Of a stretch of 64,000 bases of DNA, positions 26,164-35,872 are shown piece by piece; the first letter of the stretch is position 1; every line of letters begins with the position of its first letter. The stretch comes from Melampsora larici-populina 98AG31 (Eukaryota; Basidiomycota; Pucciniomycetes; Pucciniales; Melampsoraceae), in NCBI RefSeq assembly GCF_000204055.1, contig NW_006768767.1:2028498-2092497 (forward strand). Reading direction: 5' to 3'. The notes beneath the pieces are model-generated. The model was given only the letters and a program-made list of their open reading frames with translations. It was not told where the DNA came from and made no database searches. A program made the position numbers and the translations under genes.

Positions 26164-26545
26164 TGTTGATACATTGATTGTATCATGAACAGTTTACTCG
26201 ACACTTAGTGGTCATCAGTAATCAGACCAACGTGCTCAGCATTTCTCTTACAAATCTTCATGTCTGAGTTTATCCTTTTTCACATTTCTTTCCTACGAAT
26301 ACCAATTGTATTTCATACTCATTCAATGTTCAGACTCATTTCATTTGTATATAATCTAAATGATTGTTGTGTCTATTTTTGTCTCTTCCTCTCAACTTCT
26401 ACTGTGACACTTCATACGATTTGCTATTCACGTTTGCCCCTCCAAGAACACCAGTTCTTGAAGATTTCTCATTTATCTCTTTCGAGTCTTACCCCCGACA
26501 CTAGCATTCGAAATTCCACGAAGCTACACATAGCACGATTCATTA
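26164..26545 (+). repeat. Copia-1 5' LTR
   Basis: It begins TGTTGATACATTGATTG and ends CGATTCATTA. The end is set by the start of the primer-binding site and by the GAGCC duplication after the 3' LTR. It does not finish with the usual CA. Confidence 0.9.
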
Positions 26546-26564
26546 GGTTATGAGCCCAGCGCTC
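26546..26564 (+). promoter_or_regulatory. Copia-1 primer-binding site, half-tRNA(iMet) type
   Basis: GGTTATGAGCCCAGCGCTC directly after the 5' LTR is complementary to the anticodon arm of initiator methionine tRNA (it contains the complement of CUCAUAACC). Priming from an internal half-tRNA is known for Drosophila copia and yeast Ty5. Copia-2 has the same site. Confidence 0.75.
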
Positions 26565-26659
26565 CAGACGCGTACTACCTATTTACATAATACAAACCCT
26601 TTGTCCACCGAAGGTACTAACAATTAATTTCATCACTCCATAATCATCCTTCTTCCTTA

Positions 26660-29600
26660 ATGTCGAAAGACCACGATACCAAACCAACCGAACCTCTTAT
26701 TAAACATAACATGTCAAATTCAAATTCAGGAAATACCAATTTCAGTACCTCTGCAATAGCCTCGATTCCCAAACTTACCATGGGTAACATCTATGCATGG
26801 AAGACTGAATTGAAGATTTATCTCAAAATGAATGGTTTATATGAATTCATCGAAGAAAAACTCAATCGTCCATCAGATGTTCAAGAAAAATCTCGTTTTG
26901 ATATGCGACAAGCGGCTGCTCTATATGCGATACGCAACACCATTGATTCAGCAAACTTATCATCTATTGAATCAATCGAAAATCCCAAAGAGGCATTCGA
27001 AACCCTTGTCTCTCAACACGGCTCCAACAATGGTATTGTGACCGCAAATACCCTTACAGAATTATTCAGCTTGAAGTATGACCAATCAATCGGCATCACA
27101 AATTATATTGCAAAAGTGCAAGATCTACATAGCAAAATTCGCGACATGACAGCTGGAGATAAGGATCTTCAATTATCGGATAGAATCTATGCCATACTCT
27201 TAGTCAACAGTCTACCTCGAAATGAATTTGGCCTCATAATTCAGCATTTTCTATCAAACATTAAAACAATCTCCACGAGCGATGTGTGTGCTCGACTTCG
27301 ACTCGAAGCAAGCTCTAACAACAGCAGCGAAGAAAAATTCAAAGAAGTTTACTACACCAAATCAAAACGACCCATTAGAACTGACAACAGAAAAGTCGGA
27401 AAATCACCAAAGGATCTATGTCACATTCACCCGAATTCAAAGCACACCAATGAACAATGTCATACTCAAAAGAAAAATGAAAACAAAGACTCAAGCTCAC
27501 TTTCCGTTGAAGAAATGGCAAAGCGCTACAAAGCTATGATGGCAAAATCAATCGACACCAACTCCGCATCTGTACATGTAGCAATTGAGAACGACTCAAA
27601 CAACGACTTTATCACATACTCTGCTTATAACGCAACGACTCACATCACTCGAAATGATCAATTTCTCATTGACAGTGGTGCGAACACTCACATAGCTAGT
27701 AACGCAAAGTTGTTATCAAACATACACACCATTCAACCAGTCAATATTTCTGGAATAGGTGGACAAAATGGAAGAATCAACGCAAAACTCTCTGGTACAG
27801 CTTATATTCACGGAAAGACTCATGCCGGTGAAAATAGATTAATAGCCATTGAAGATGTACTCCTCATCCCCGAAGCTGGAGTGAACATATTATCTGTCTC
27901 ATCTATGATTCGCGATGGAGCAACACTCACCAGTAACCAAACCGATATTGTTTTAGAAAATGATCTACAAGACTATGTTATCACTGGAAAAGGATCCGAC
28001 GGTCTGTTTTTGACACAGGCACGTCCATCATCCACTCTTTTCGCTGCCCCTGCCTCCATCCCTGCTGACATCTGGCATCGTCGTTTTGGGCATCTCAACT
28101 ACAGATCTCTCTCTAAAGTATTGCCAACCTCATCAAACAAATTGAATTGTGAATCATGTACATTATCAAAAGCTCATCGACTCCCTTTTTCCTCTCATTT
28201 CCCTAAATCAGATGTCCCCTTATTTCGCATACATAGTGACGTCCTAGGGCCAATGCCCACTGCATCCATTGGTGGAGGAAAATATGTTGTATCTTTCATT
28301 GACGATGCTACAAGATATAATTGTATCAGAATTATGCGAACCAAGTCTCAAGTTTTCTCTCTCTTTGTGCAATTCATTGCTGAAGTTGAACGCTACCAAA
28401 ACAAGAAATTAGCCATACTCAAGTCAGATCAAGGAGGAGAATATACCTCCAACCAATTCACAGAGTTCTTATCACAAAAAGGTATAAGTTTTGAGCGTGC
28501 TCCTGCAGAAACACCCGAACAAAATTCAGTCGCTGAACGTTTCAACCGTTCCATCCTGGAACGTACTCGTTCAACAATGATTGAAGGTAATATCCCAAAA
28601 TTCCTCTGGGGAGAAATCATGATGGCAACCTCATATCTACTCAATGTGTCTCCCAACGCTTCAATTGATATGGAAACTCCACTTGCACTATGGAACGCCG
28701 ACATTTCAGGAGCCCATCAACCAAATGAAAATTTCCTCCGAGTTCTAGGCTGTGCCGCATACCCACTTCTGAAATCAACTGCACTCAATAAACTCTCTGC
28801 AAAATCATGTTTATGTGTCCATGTGGGATACGAACAAGGCGCCAGGGCATACCGACTATGGGATCTAACAACCAAAAAGATAATCGTCTCTTGTAATGTA
28901 TTTTTCAATGAAAGACTATTCCCTTTCAAAAACAAAAACAATGACGAACAATCTTTCACTACTGACAACGATTTCTTTCCCCTCAATGAGGCTGTACGTG
29001 AAGAAAATAGAGTTATGAATGGAAATGCTGAGACAACACCTGATCTTACTACAAATAATCCAACAACTCAGGAAAATGTCATGCACTCAGAGACTCCAAA
29101 TTCACAACCAGCTCAACAACCTCTCTCTCATTTTCAATCACAACCACGCCGTTTTGAATTAGAAAACTCATCTCAACTCTCATCTCCATTCTTAACCCCA
29201 GTGAAACTATCGCCAATATCCCCAAATTTCTCCGAATTCTCGTTTTCCGACAAAGTGTCAGATTTAATTCCTCACAACATATCTCCAATAGAATTTACAC
29301 CCAAAGAAATAATACCTCTCCATCACTCAATACACGCTCCACACAACATCAACAAAGAGAAAGATAAAGAACTGAAAGAATTGAAAGAAAAAGAATCTCA
29401 AGAAAAAGAGCTACAAGAAAAAGAATTGAAAGAAAAAGAGTTACAACAAAAAGAACTGAATGAATTAAAAGAAAAAGAATCAAAAGAAAAAGAATTAAAA
29501 GAAAAAGAATTAAGAGAAAAAGAATTAAAAGAAAAAGAATTAAAAGCAAAAGAATTAAATGAAAAAGAATCAAAAGAAAAAGAATTAAAAGAAAAAGAAT

Positions 29601-31726
29601 TAAAAGAAAGAGAATTAAAAGAAAAAGAATTAGAAGAAAAAGAACAACAATCAAAAGCACTGAAAGAAAAAGAAGTACAAGCAAAAGATACCAAAGAAAC
29701 AGAAATACAAAATAAAGAGAAAGAATCAAAACAAACAAAGGAAACTCATTTAAACACAGAAAAAGATAAGAATCTCAAAATTAAAATCAAGATCACAAAA
29801 CAAATGAAATCTAACTTACAAAGCATGAAAGAAAGCGAAGACAAGTCAAAAGAAGAAGATAATCACAAAACAAATACATCAGCTCCAGCAACTGAGAACA
29901 ACAAAAGTGACTACCCGACCGACAACAACAAAACCTCCTCTGATTCTGAAACTCCAATCCCTAAACATACACCAGTCCTCATAAACAACTCCACCACCGT
30001 ATCACAACGACCAATCAGAGATCGAAAACCACCTGTAAGATATGGCAATCTTACACTATATGCTGCAAAGAAAAGCGACGACTGTCCCACATATACCGAA
30101 GCCATGCGAGGAAAAGAACGAGACAACTGGCTCCAAGCGATGGAAAAGGAATTTAACTCTTTAACTTCGCACAATGTAGGTGAATTAGTTGATGCACCAC
30201 CAAAAGCTAACATCATAGGTGGTATGTGGCGCCTCAAAAGGAAGCGAGACAAACATGGCAACATCATCAAGTATAAAGCCAGATGGGTTGCTTTAGGAAA
30301 CCATCAGATCTGGGGTGTAGATTTTGACAAAACCTTTGCATCAGTTGTTCAATCAGATACCATGAACATGCTCTTTTCACTATGTGCTTCCGAGGACTGG
30401 GAAATGGAACAATTTGATATTGCCACCGCATTTCTAAACGGGAAAATGCATATGCCAGTATACACACGCCAGGTTCAAGGTTTTTACAACCCTAAGGACC
30501 CAACAAAAGTATGGTTACTCAAGCAATCAATATACGGAACTCGTCAAGCTCACCGAGAATTCAACACAGATCTCAAAGTCAAATTACGAAGCATTGGATT
30601 TTCACCGTCAAAAGACGACAATTCTCTTTTCACCCTTCGACGAGAAAAGGAAATTGTTCACATCCCAATGCACGTCGATGACGGTCTCGTTTTCTCTAAT
30701 TCAAAAACCCTTCTGAAGGAAGTAAAAGAGAAGCTACATCAATTGTACAACCTCGTATGGACAAATGAACCATCTCTACATTTAGGAATAAAAATCACCA
30801 GAGACAGCAAGAACAGGACTATCCATCTATCACAAGAACATTATCTTAAGAATGTACTTGACCGTTTTGATATGACCCATTGCAACACTGCACCCACACC
30901 TCTCCCAACCTCCGTTGAACTAAACCCAGGGACGGATGAAGAAATCGCCGACGCAGCTCATCTTCCCTACCAACAAGCCATTGGCTGCCTAAACTGGGCC
31001 GCCGTGCACACACGACCTGATATTCAATATGCAGTGTCCACTCTTGCAAGATACTCGTCAAAATACACCATCCGTCATTGGAAAGCTCTCAAACATCTTC
31101 TACGATACGTACAAGGAACTCTTGACCGAGGCATAATTTTCAAAAATCACAACGTCCCTTCCACTGAACTACGAGCATATGCCGATGCCGACTACGCTGC
31201 ATGCACTGAGACACGAAGATCCACAACGGGATATGTCTTCACTCTAGGAGGATCACTCGTATCATGGAAAAGCAGGCGACAGCCAACAGTAGCTCTGTCC
31301 ACCACCGAAGCCGAATACATGGCCCTTGGTGACTGCGCAAAACACTGTCTGTGGTTCAGACGAATGATATCACATCTTACACAAACACCCATACCTACAT
31401 CCCCCATCTCTCTACCCCCACTCAGCATCTTTAACAACAACAATGGAGCCGTATTCCTGTCACAAGAATCTGCAACAAATGCACGGTCAAAACATATCGA
31501 CATAAGGCATCATTTCATACGAGATCTCATAAACTCACATCAAATCTCCACACATATGATCGATACCAAAATCATGCCGGCCGACTTTCTTACAAAAAAT
31601 GCGCCTGAGGAAATGCTAAACAGATGTCGTCTCCTGATTGGAAACATAAGCTCAAACAAGAATCATGAGACTACTACACACCTACTTCCGAAACCCACGA
31701 AAGTATCAAGCAAGGGGGGATGCTGA
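26660..31726 (+). CDS. Copia-1 gag-pol polyprotein, intact, 1688 aa
   Basis: Single uninterrupted frame. In order: UBN2-type gag (about residues 40-230), a CHIHPNSKHTNEQC zinc-knuckle-like motif (~252), aspartic protease FLIDSGANTH (~335), GAG-pre-integrase WHRRFGHLN with CESCTLSKAHR (~471-510), integrase core with HSD, KSDQGGEY and AERFNRS (~523-630), a long Lys/Glu-rich stretch (~898-1030), copia reverse transcriptase from ~1150 with MHVDDGLVF as the active-site box (~1337), and RNase H starting YADADYA (~1507) with STTEAEYMAL. Protease-integrase-RT order is diagnostic of Ty1/copia. The catalytic box has His rather than the usual Tyr before VDD, as in Copia-2. All key acidic residues are present, so the element could be active. 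Confidence 0.96.
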   Translation: MSKDHDTKPTEPLIKHNMSNSNSGNTNFSTSAIASIPKLTMGNIYAWKTELKIYLKMNGLYEFIEEKLNRPSDVQEKSRFDMRQAAALYAIRNTIDSANLSSIESIENPKEAFETLVSQHGSNNGIVTANTLTELFSLKYDQSIGITNYIAKVQDLHSKIRDMTAGDKDLQLSDRIYAILLVNSLPRNEFGLIIQHFLSNIKTISTSDVCARLRLEASSNNSSEEKFKEVYYTKSKRPIRTDNRKVGKSPKDLCHIHPNSKHTNEQCHTQKKNENKDSSSLSVEEMAKRYKAMMAKSIDTNSASVHVAIENDSNNDFITYSAYNATTHITRNDQFLIDSGANTHIASNAKLLSNIHTIQPVNISGIGGQNGRINAKLSGTAYIHGKTHAGENRLIAIEDVLLIPEAGVNILSVSSMIRDGATLTSNQTDIVLENDLQDYVITGKGSDGLFLTQARPSSTLFAAPASIPADIWHRRFGHLNYRSLSKVLPTSSNKLNCESCTLSKAHRLPFSSHFPKSDVPLFRIHSDVLGPMPTASIGGGKYVVSFIDDATRYNCIRIMRTKSQVFSLFVQFIAEVERYQNKKLAILKSDQGGEYTSNQFTEFLSQKGISFERAPAETPEQNSVAERFNRSILERTRSTMIEGNIPKFLWGEIMMATSYLLNVSPNASIDMETPLALWNADISGAHQPNENFLRVLGCAAYPLLKSTALNKLSAKSCLCVHVGYEQGARAYRLWDLTTKKIIVSCNVFFNERLFPFKNKNNDEQSFTTDNDFFPLNEAVREENRVMNGNAETTPDLTTNNPTTQENVMHSETPNSQPAQQPLSHFQSQPRRFELENSSQLSSPFLTPVKLSPISPNFSEFSFSDKVSDLIPHNISPIEFTPKEIIPLHHSIHAPHNINKEKDKELKELKEKESQEKELQEKELKEKELQQKELNELKEKESKEKELKEKELREKELKEKELKAKELNEKESKEKELKEKELKERELKEKELEEKEQQSKALKEKEVQAKDTKETEIQNKEKESKQTKETHLNTEKDKNLKIKIKITKQMKSNLQSMKESEDKSKEEDNHKTNTSAPATENNKSDYPTDNNKTSSDSETPIPKHTPVLINNSTTVSQRPIRDRKPPVRYGNLTLYAAKKSDDCPTYTEAMRGKERDNWLQAMEKEFNSLTSHNVGELVDAPPKANIIGGMWRLKRKRDKHGNIIKYKARWVALGNHQIWGVDFDKTFASVVQSDTMNMLFSLCASEDWEMEQFDIATAFLNGKMHMPVYTRQVQGFYNPKDPTKVWLLKQSIYGTRQAHREFNTDLKVKLRSIGFSPSKDDNSLFTLRREKEIVHIPMHVDDGLVFSNSKTLLKEVKEKLHQLYNLVWTNEPSLHLGIKITRDSKNRTIHLSQEHYLKNVLDRFDMTHCNTAPTPLPTSVELNPGTDEEIADAAHLPYQQAIGCLNWAAVHTRPDIQYAVSTLARYSSKYTIRHWKALKHLLRYVQGTLDRGIIFKNHNVPSTELRAYADADYAACTETRRSTTGYVFTLGGSLVSWKSRRQPTVALSTTEAEYMALGDCAKHCLWFRRMISHLTQTPIPTSPISLPPLSIFNNNNGAVFLSQESATNARSKHIDIRHHFIRDLINSHQISTHMIDTKIMPADFLTKNAPEEMLNRCRLLIGNISSNKNHETTTHLLPKPTKVSSKGGC

Positions 31727-32102
31727 TACATTGATTGTATCATGAACAGTTTACTCAACACTTAGTGGTCATCAGTAATCAGACCAACGTGCTCAGCATT
31801 TCTCTTACAAATCTTCATGTCTGAGTTTATCCTTTTTCACATTTCTTTCCTACGAATACCAATTGTATTTCATACTCATTCAATGTTCAGACTCATTTCA
31901 TTTGTATATAATCTAAATGATTGTCGTGTCTATTTTTGTCTCTTCCTCTCAACTTCTACTGTGACAATTCATACGATTTGCTATTCACGTTTGCCCCTCC
32001 AAGAACACCAGTTCTTGAAGATTTCTCATTTATCTCTTTCAAGTCTTACCCCCGACACTAGCATTCGAAATTCCACGAAGCTACACATAGCACGATTCAT
32101 TA
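31721..32102 (+). repeat. Copia-1 3' LTR
   Basis: A near-identical copy of 26164-26545, starting TGCTGATACATTG after the purine tract and followed by the GAGCC duplication. The gag-pol stop lies six bases inside it. Confidence 0.93.
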
Positions 32103-32282
32103 GAGCCGCAGTTCTCAAAGTCGAAGTGAAGTTTCTTCCAGGTCTGAGACAACTTCAGAGCATCCCACGCATTGAGAACATAAAGACTGATGCGATGTTC
32201 GCCGTATTTTAATTTTCTCCCCTTTATATCTAGCATAAGCCATCACTTACAACTTTTTTGAGATTTTAAAATTCTACGAAAC

Positions 32283-33061
32283 ATGTTCAGATCGATCTCA
32301 TTTCAATCGTGTGCGCTATATGCTATATTATCCTTTTCTCTCATACACTGTAAACATCATTCAACTTCCCCAATTTGGCAGAGGAAAATGATTAATAGTA
32401 CAGTTTTTCATAAAAGAATCTAATACTGCACACCTGGGCCATTTCACCCACACTACATATGTGCAGCAAGCTAAGTCAATAGTTGTCTATCATGTACATA
32501 CAGGTCTGCTCAGTTTTTTGCCCATCAGAATAAATAAATCACATGTTATACCACATGTAACTTTTTCGACTTTGAAATTTTTTTCCCAAAAATTCACTAC
32601 ATATAATTCTGTAGCTTCTCAGGCAATATTGTTGAAGCTATGTCTTAGTAACAGAAAGTGTGTTACATGCAGTTGAGTTGATGAGATCACACCAAAACAT
32701 TGAGTCAGTGTATGTAGTCAATCTTTTGGAAGCTTTTTTCAATCTGAAAGAAGTTACAGCATGTATTACATATGAATAACTTGTCCTGATGAGCAGATAA
32801 CTGAGCAGAACTGTATGTACATGATAACCACATATTCACTGAGCCTGCTACACATATGTAGTGTGGGTGTTATGGCTCAGGTGTGGAGTGATAGACCATT
32901 TTATGACAAATCATACTCCCAATCATTTTTCCCTGCCCACTTGGGGAACCCGAATAATGTCTGCAGTGATAGGAACTCTAGATAAAAGCAAAGCACGTGT
33001 TCTTGGTATGCAAACTACTGAAGGAACATCACTTCTCAAAGTTGCAGAATCCAATAGATCT
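32283..33061 (+). pseudogene. Gene B exon 1 (5' part), paralogue of gene A, split by insertions
   Basis: The ATG at 32283 opens MFRSISFQSCALYAILSFS, clearly matching the gene A signal peptide. The frame runs 32283-32345, is broken by a TIR element (32346-32968 plus one ATA copy), resumes GTLDKSKARVLGM at 32972 and runs to 33061, where Copia-2 begins. The last 19 bases of the exon are on the far side of Copia-2 at 57656-57674, ending at a GTGAGT donor as in gene A. Discounting inserts and one copy of each target duplication, the exon is 172 nt with the same phase as gene A exon 1 (163 nt). A transcript from this promoter would read into transposon stops, so the gene is disrupted. Confidence 0.85.
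32346..32968. mobile_element. 623-bp TIR element in gene B exon 1, CACTG ends
   Basis: The termini are CACTGTAAACATCATTC (32346) and, inverted, CACTGCAGACATTATTC (ending 32968). The arms align for about 190 bp, including the shared stretch CACCCACACTACATATGTG. ATA flanks both sides (32343-32345, 32969-32971). CACTG ends with a 3-bp duplication fit a CACTA-like (CMC) non-autonomous element; the superfamily is inference. Removing it rejoins the gene B frame exactly. Confidence 0.87.
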
Positions 33062-33485
33062 AATTGAGATCGTGATGTGATCTTAATGGCTTATTTACAT
33101 TTAGCTGTGATTCTTTTCTTTTATGACATCATTACATTGATCATAGGTTAGATAGACATGACGTCACATCCTGTTTACTTCGATATAAAAGATGATTTGT
33201 GCTTCTTTTCATTCGCCCTTTCTCTTTATCGAACTTAAACATTTTGTTGCGTACAATCTTCTTTCATCAGATTGTTCTCTCCCTATTTTGATCAGTGTGC
33301 AGCTTTCATTAAAGCTCATTACCTGATTCTCACAGGTGTAAGTCTTATCTTAGTAGTTTTAGTTGATGTTGGTAATCAAACTTAAACATTTTGTCGCGTA
33401 CAATCTTCTTTCATCAGATTGTTCTCTCCCTATTTCGATCAGTGTGCAGCTTTCATTAAAGCTCATTACCTGATTCTCACAGGTA
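33062..33485 (+). repeat. Copia-2 5' LTR, left part
   Basis: It matches the 3' LTR from AATTGAGATCG onward. It carries two copies of a 67-bp unit (33271-33337 and 33418-33484) that begins ATTGTTCTCTCCC and ends CTGATTCTCACAGGT, separated by a partial duplication of the preceding CTTAAACATTTTG segment. A third unit is beyond the Helitron at 52708-52774. Confidence 0.85.
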
Positions 33486-35872
33486 CTAGAGAATAGGCGG
33501 GCCCGCCCGCCGCTGCAACCGGATTCCTATGATCCCTCTCATCCGGTCAATGGTTCTCAACACGAACAGTGGCAAAGCAATTACAGACTGCGCATTAAAT
33601 CTCATTCGACATATGCAAAATTCCTTATAAGACACATGCCAAATAATGTTACAACTTGAGCCGCGAGTTTTACCAATACTCCTTTTAATCTACTGTTGGA
33701 AGCTCCTCCACAGTAACCTGTGGTATGCCTTCTGCCTCTACGCGAAATACATACTTAAACCGCTTGTTCGGGTGCGAAATCCAAATTGTACCCCTTTCCA
33801 CAAATGGTCTTGATCTACCTTCAGATTCTATGATGTACCGGTCAGTAAAGGAGTGTTTCGAGTAGTCTGGTTTAGGGACAACTTACGTTCTAGGACTCGC
33901 TCCAACAATCTTCCTATGAAGTGGTGCGATACCGCCTGTGGAACTGGAACTACATCCTCCCACTGAAGCTCCTTATAATACGGCATAGTTAGTCGAGCTA
34001 ATAAATTCTATTCAAGTCGCAAAGTGGCACCCCATCAGTAAACTCCTGCCGATAGGGAAGTGATTCGACTTACTTTTGGATATTGTAATGTTCTTAATTG
34101 GATCTTTCACTGAGTTATTCTGACTTTAGGTGGCGCGAACCGAATATCTATTCTGGCCTGTCCCTTTAATACCCTTTATCCCCTCGTAATGATCGGCTCA
34201 CTCCATTTGTTTTGAGGTAAAGGTGCCAAACTCGAACGCGCCATTAGAGCTTTCTGCGCAATTGGCAATTACTAATAGCACACTCAAATTTCCTGATCGT
34301 CGTAGGCTTGAGGGACTTGATATCTGAAGATGCTTTCCAAACACGTCGTACGCCGCCGCCTGATCGTCCAGCCGGTTCTGGCAATTGAACCGCAGACCAA
34401 CGCACGAACTTCATTGTTACGAAGCTTGTTCTCAAATTCCTGTGAGGTTCCACCATGGGACACCTGTGACAATGGTCTCCGTGAGACTCAACCAGTCTAG
34501 GCTATAAAACCTTTTGTCACTGAAATAATACCTACTGACCACCCGAAAGCTACAGCTTTTCAAAACGTGATCGATTCAAAGATGCAATCCTCCACTGATG
34601 GCATCTTCCAACAAAAGAAGATGCTTTTGATCAATATTGGAAAGCTATTGAATGTGCTTTTTTTTGTAACAATGCATTTGGACCCGCGACTTCATAAGAT
34701 TCCACCGGCTTGTGCGTCTGTAGATCTTCCTCACCCTTTTCATCCACTTTTTACAAATCATCTCAACATGATCCTATTTGACAAACTCCATCGACTCGGA
34801 ATCGATGTTGACTTTGTTGAGTTCCTTATTATCTTAAACCAACACTTCGCCCAACGTAAGTTTTCGTCCATCCTCGAGCCGTATTGTCCTAACCCCTCGT
34901 TCTTTACTCAGACCAACCTCCCCAAACCTGGATATTTTTCCCGAATTCAGTCGCCATCAAAATGCACCTTTGCAAGAAATACGCATTCAGGATCAAGCAT
35001 TCTGGAACGGCTCAAGCTGTCTGTTCCATATATCGGTTGGAGCCTGCCTCTGCAAACGTCGACACGCAAAGTAAGTTATTTCCAATCTGCTCACACTGTC
35101 GTCTGAGGTTTAACCTTCATTTGTCCAGAATGCTTTGTTGAGGTTGCCTCTGAGTACCAGAAACGTGGAGTCCCACATGTTCATGCATCCCCCCGACGTG
35201 TAAATGGACACACAACCGTTTCTTACAATGACGTCGACCAAGTTGCATCATGTGTTCTTTTCTAGTCGCTTTATTAATCTTGTACAACACCTATACTTGT
35301 AGTGTCTGAGATATTTTAACATCCAACAGCTTTTTGTCCCGGCGTCCTTGCCACTATTTCCTCAACTCGTAAAGCCAACTGTCATGTAACACATAGACTA
35401 AATAAATTCCGTGTTTTAGTAAAGTACAGATGCCTGAGCCCTTCATTATTCACTGGACAATTCACACTTATTGTCTGCTATTGCTCCCAATCTATCCCTT
35501 AATCACATGTCCTGACTAACGCACTCAGGCTACGTGAGCCACAGTTCAGATGTTGAGTAAAGCCCAGTCACAGTTACTTTAAACCAAATAAACTCTCCTC
35601 AATACCCTCATCGAAGACAATGTTCAACTTTGAACGCTGCCTTGGTCTTAATTATTTACGAATTGTGGACAATCAATGTACAAATACATAATACAATAAG
35701 GGCAGGCAACATTTAGGCAACAACGAAAAGTATCTTCAGGGACTGACAATGAGCATTGCTGCGGGTAACGACACTTGGAGATCAAAATCTTTCTGTGGTA
35801 CAAAGTGGAACAGGCTAGCAAATGAAACTCGAAAACAAAGAGAGAAAGTAACACGCTTCAATAGGGGCTCAC
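33486..35872 (-). other. Helitron 3' region, possible captured fragments
   Basis: This stretch sits between the helicase stop and the Helitron 3' terminus. A minus-strand frame near 34284-34472 (for example NEVRALVCGSIARTGW) and a 179-codon plus-strand frame at 34567-35106 look somewhat protein-like, but I cannot name a family for either. Helitrons often pick up gene pieces; that is the likely explanation but is unproven here. Confidence 0.35.
33496..33511 (-). terminator. Helitron 3'-terminal hairpin
   Basis: On the minus strand GGCGGG pairs with CCCGCC across a CGGG loop, ten bases before the terminal CTAG. Such a hairpin is the known transposition-termination signal of Helitrons. Confidence 0.75.

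Larger units (their letters stand above)
26164..32102 (+). mobile_element. Copia-1, full-length Ty1/copia LTR retrotransposon
   Basis: The LTRs are 26164-26545 and 31721-32102 (382 bp each, about five differences by eye). The target-site duplication GAGCC is at 26159-26163 and 32103-32107. A primer-binding site follows the left LTR and a purine-rich tract (CAAGGGGGGA) precedes the right LTR. One intact gag-pol frame fills the interior. LTR similarity, duplication and intact frame point to a fairly recent insertion, about 180 bp upstream of the gene B ATG. Confidence 0.96.

Noticed and set aside
29349..29738. 129-codon minus-strand frame rich in Leu and Phe that looks like a membrane protein
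   Set aside because: It is the antisense of the Lys/Glu repeat of Copia-1; antisense of AAAGAA repeats always gives such Leu/Phe runs.
32461..32676. 71-codon plus-strand frame
   Set aside because: It lies wholly within the TIR element that splits gene B.
34567..35106. Possible mitochondrial-matrix (MAM33-like) protein fragment
   Set aside because: Only a short GIDVDFVEF-type resemblance; the rest does not fit, so I leave it unassigned.
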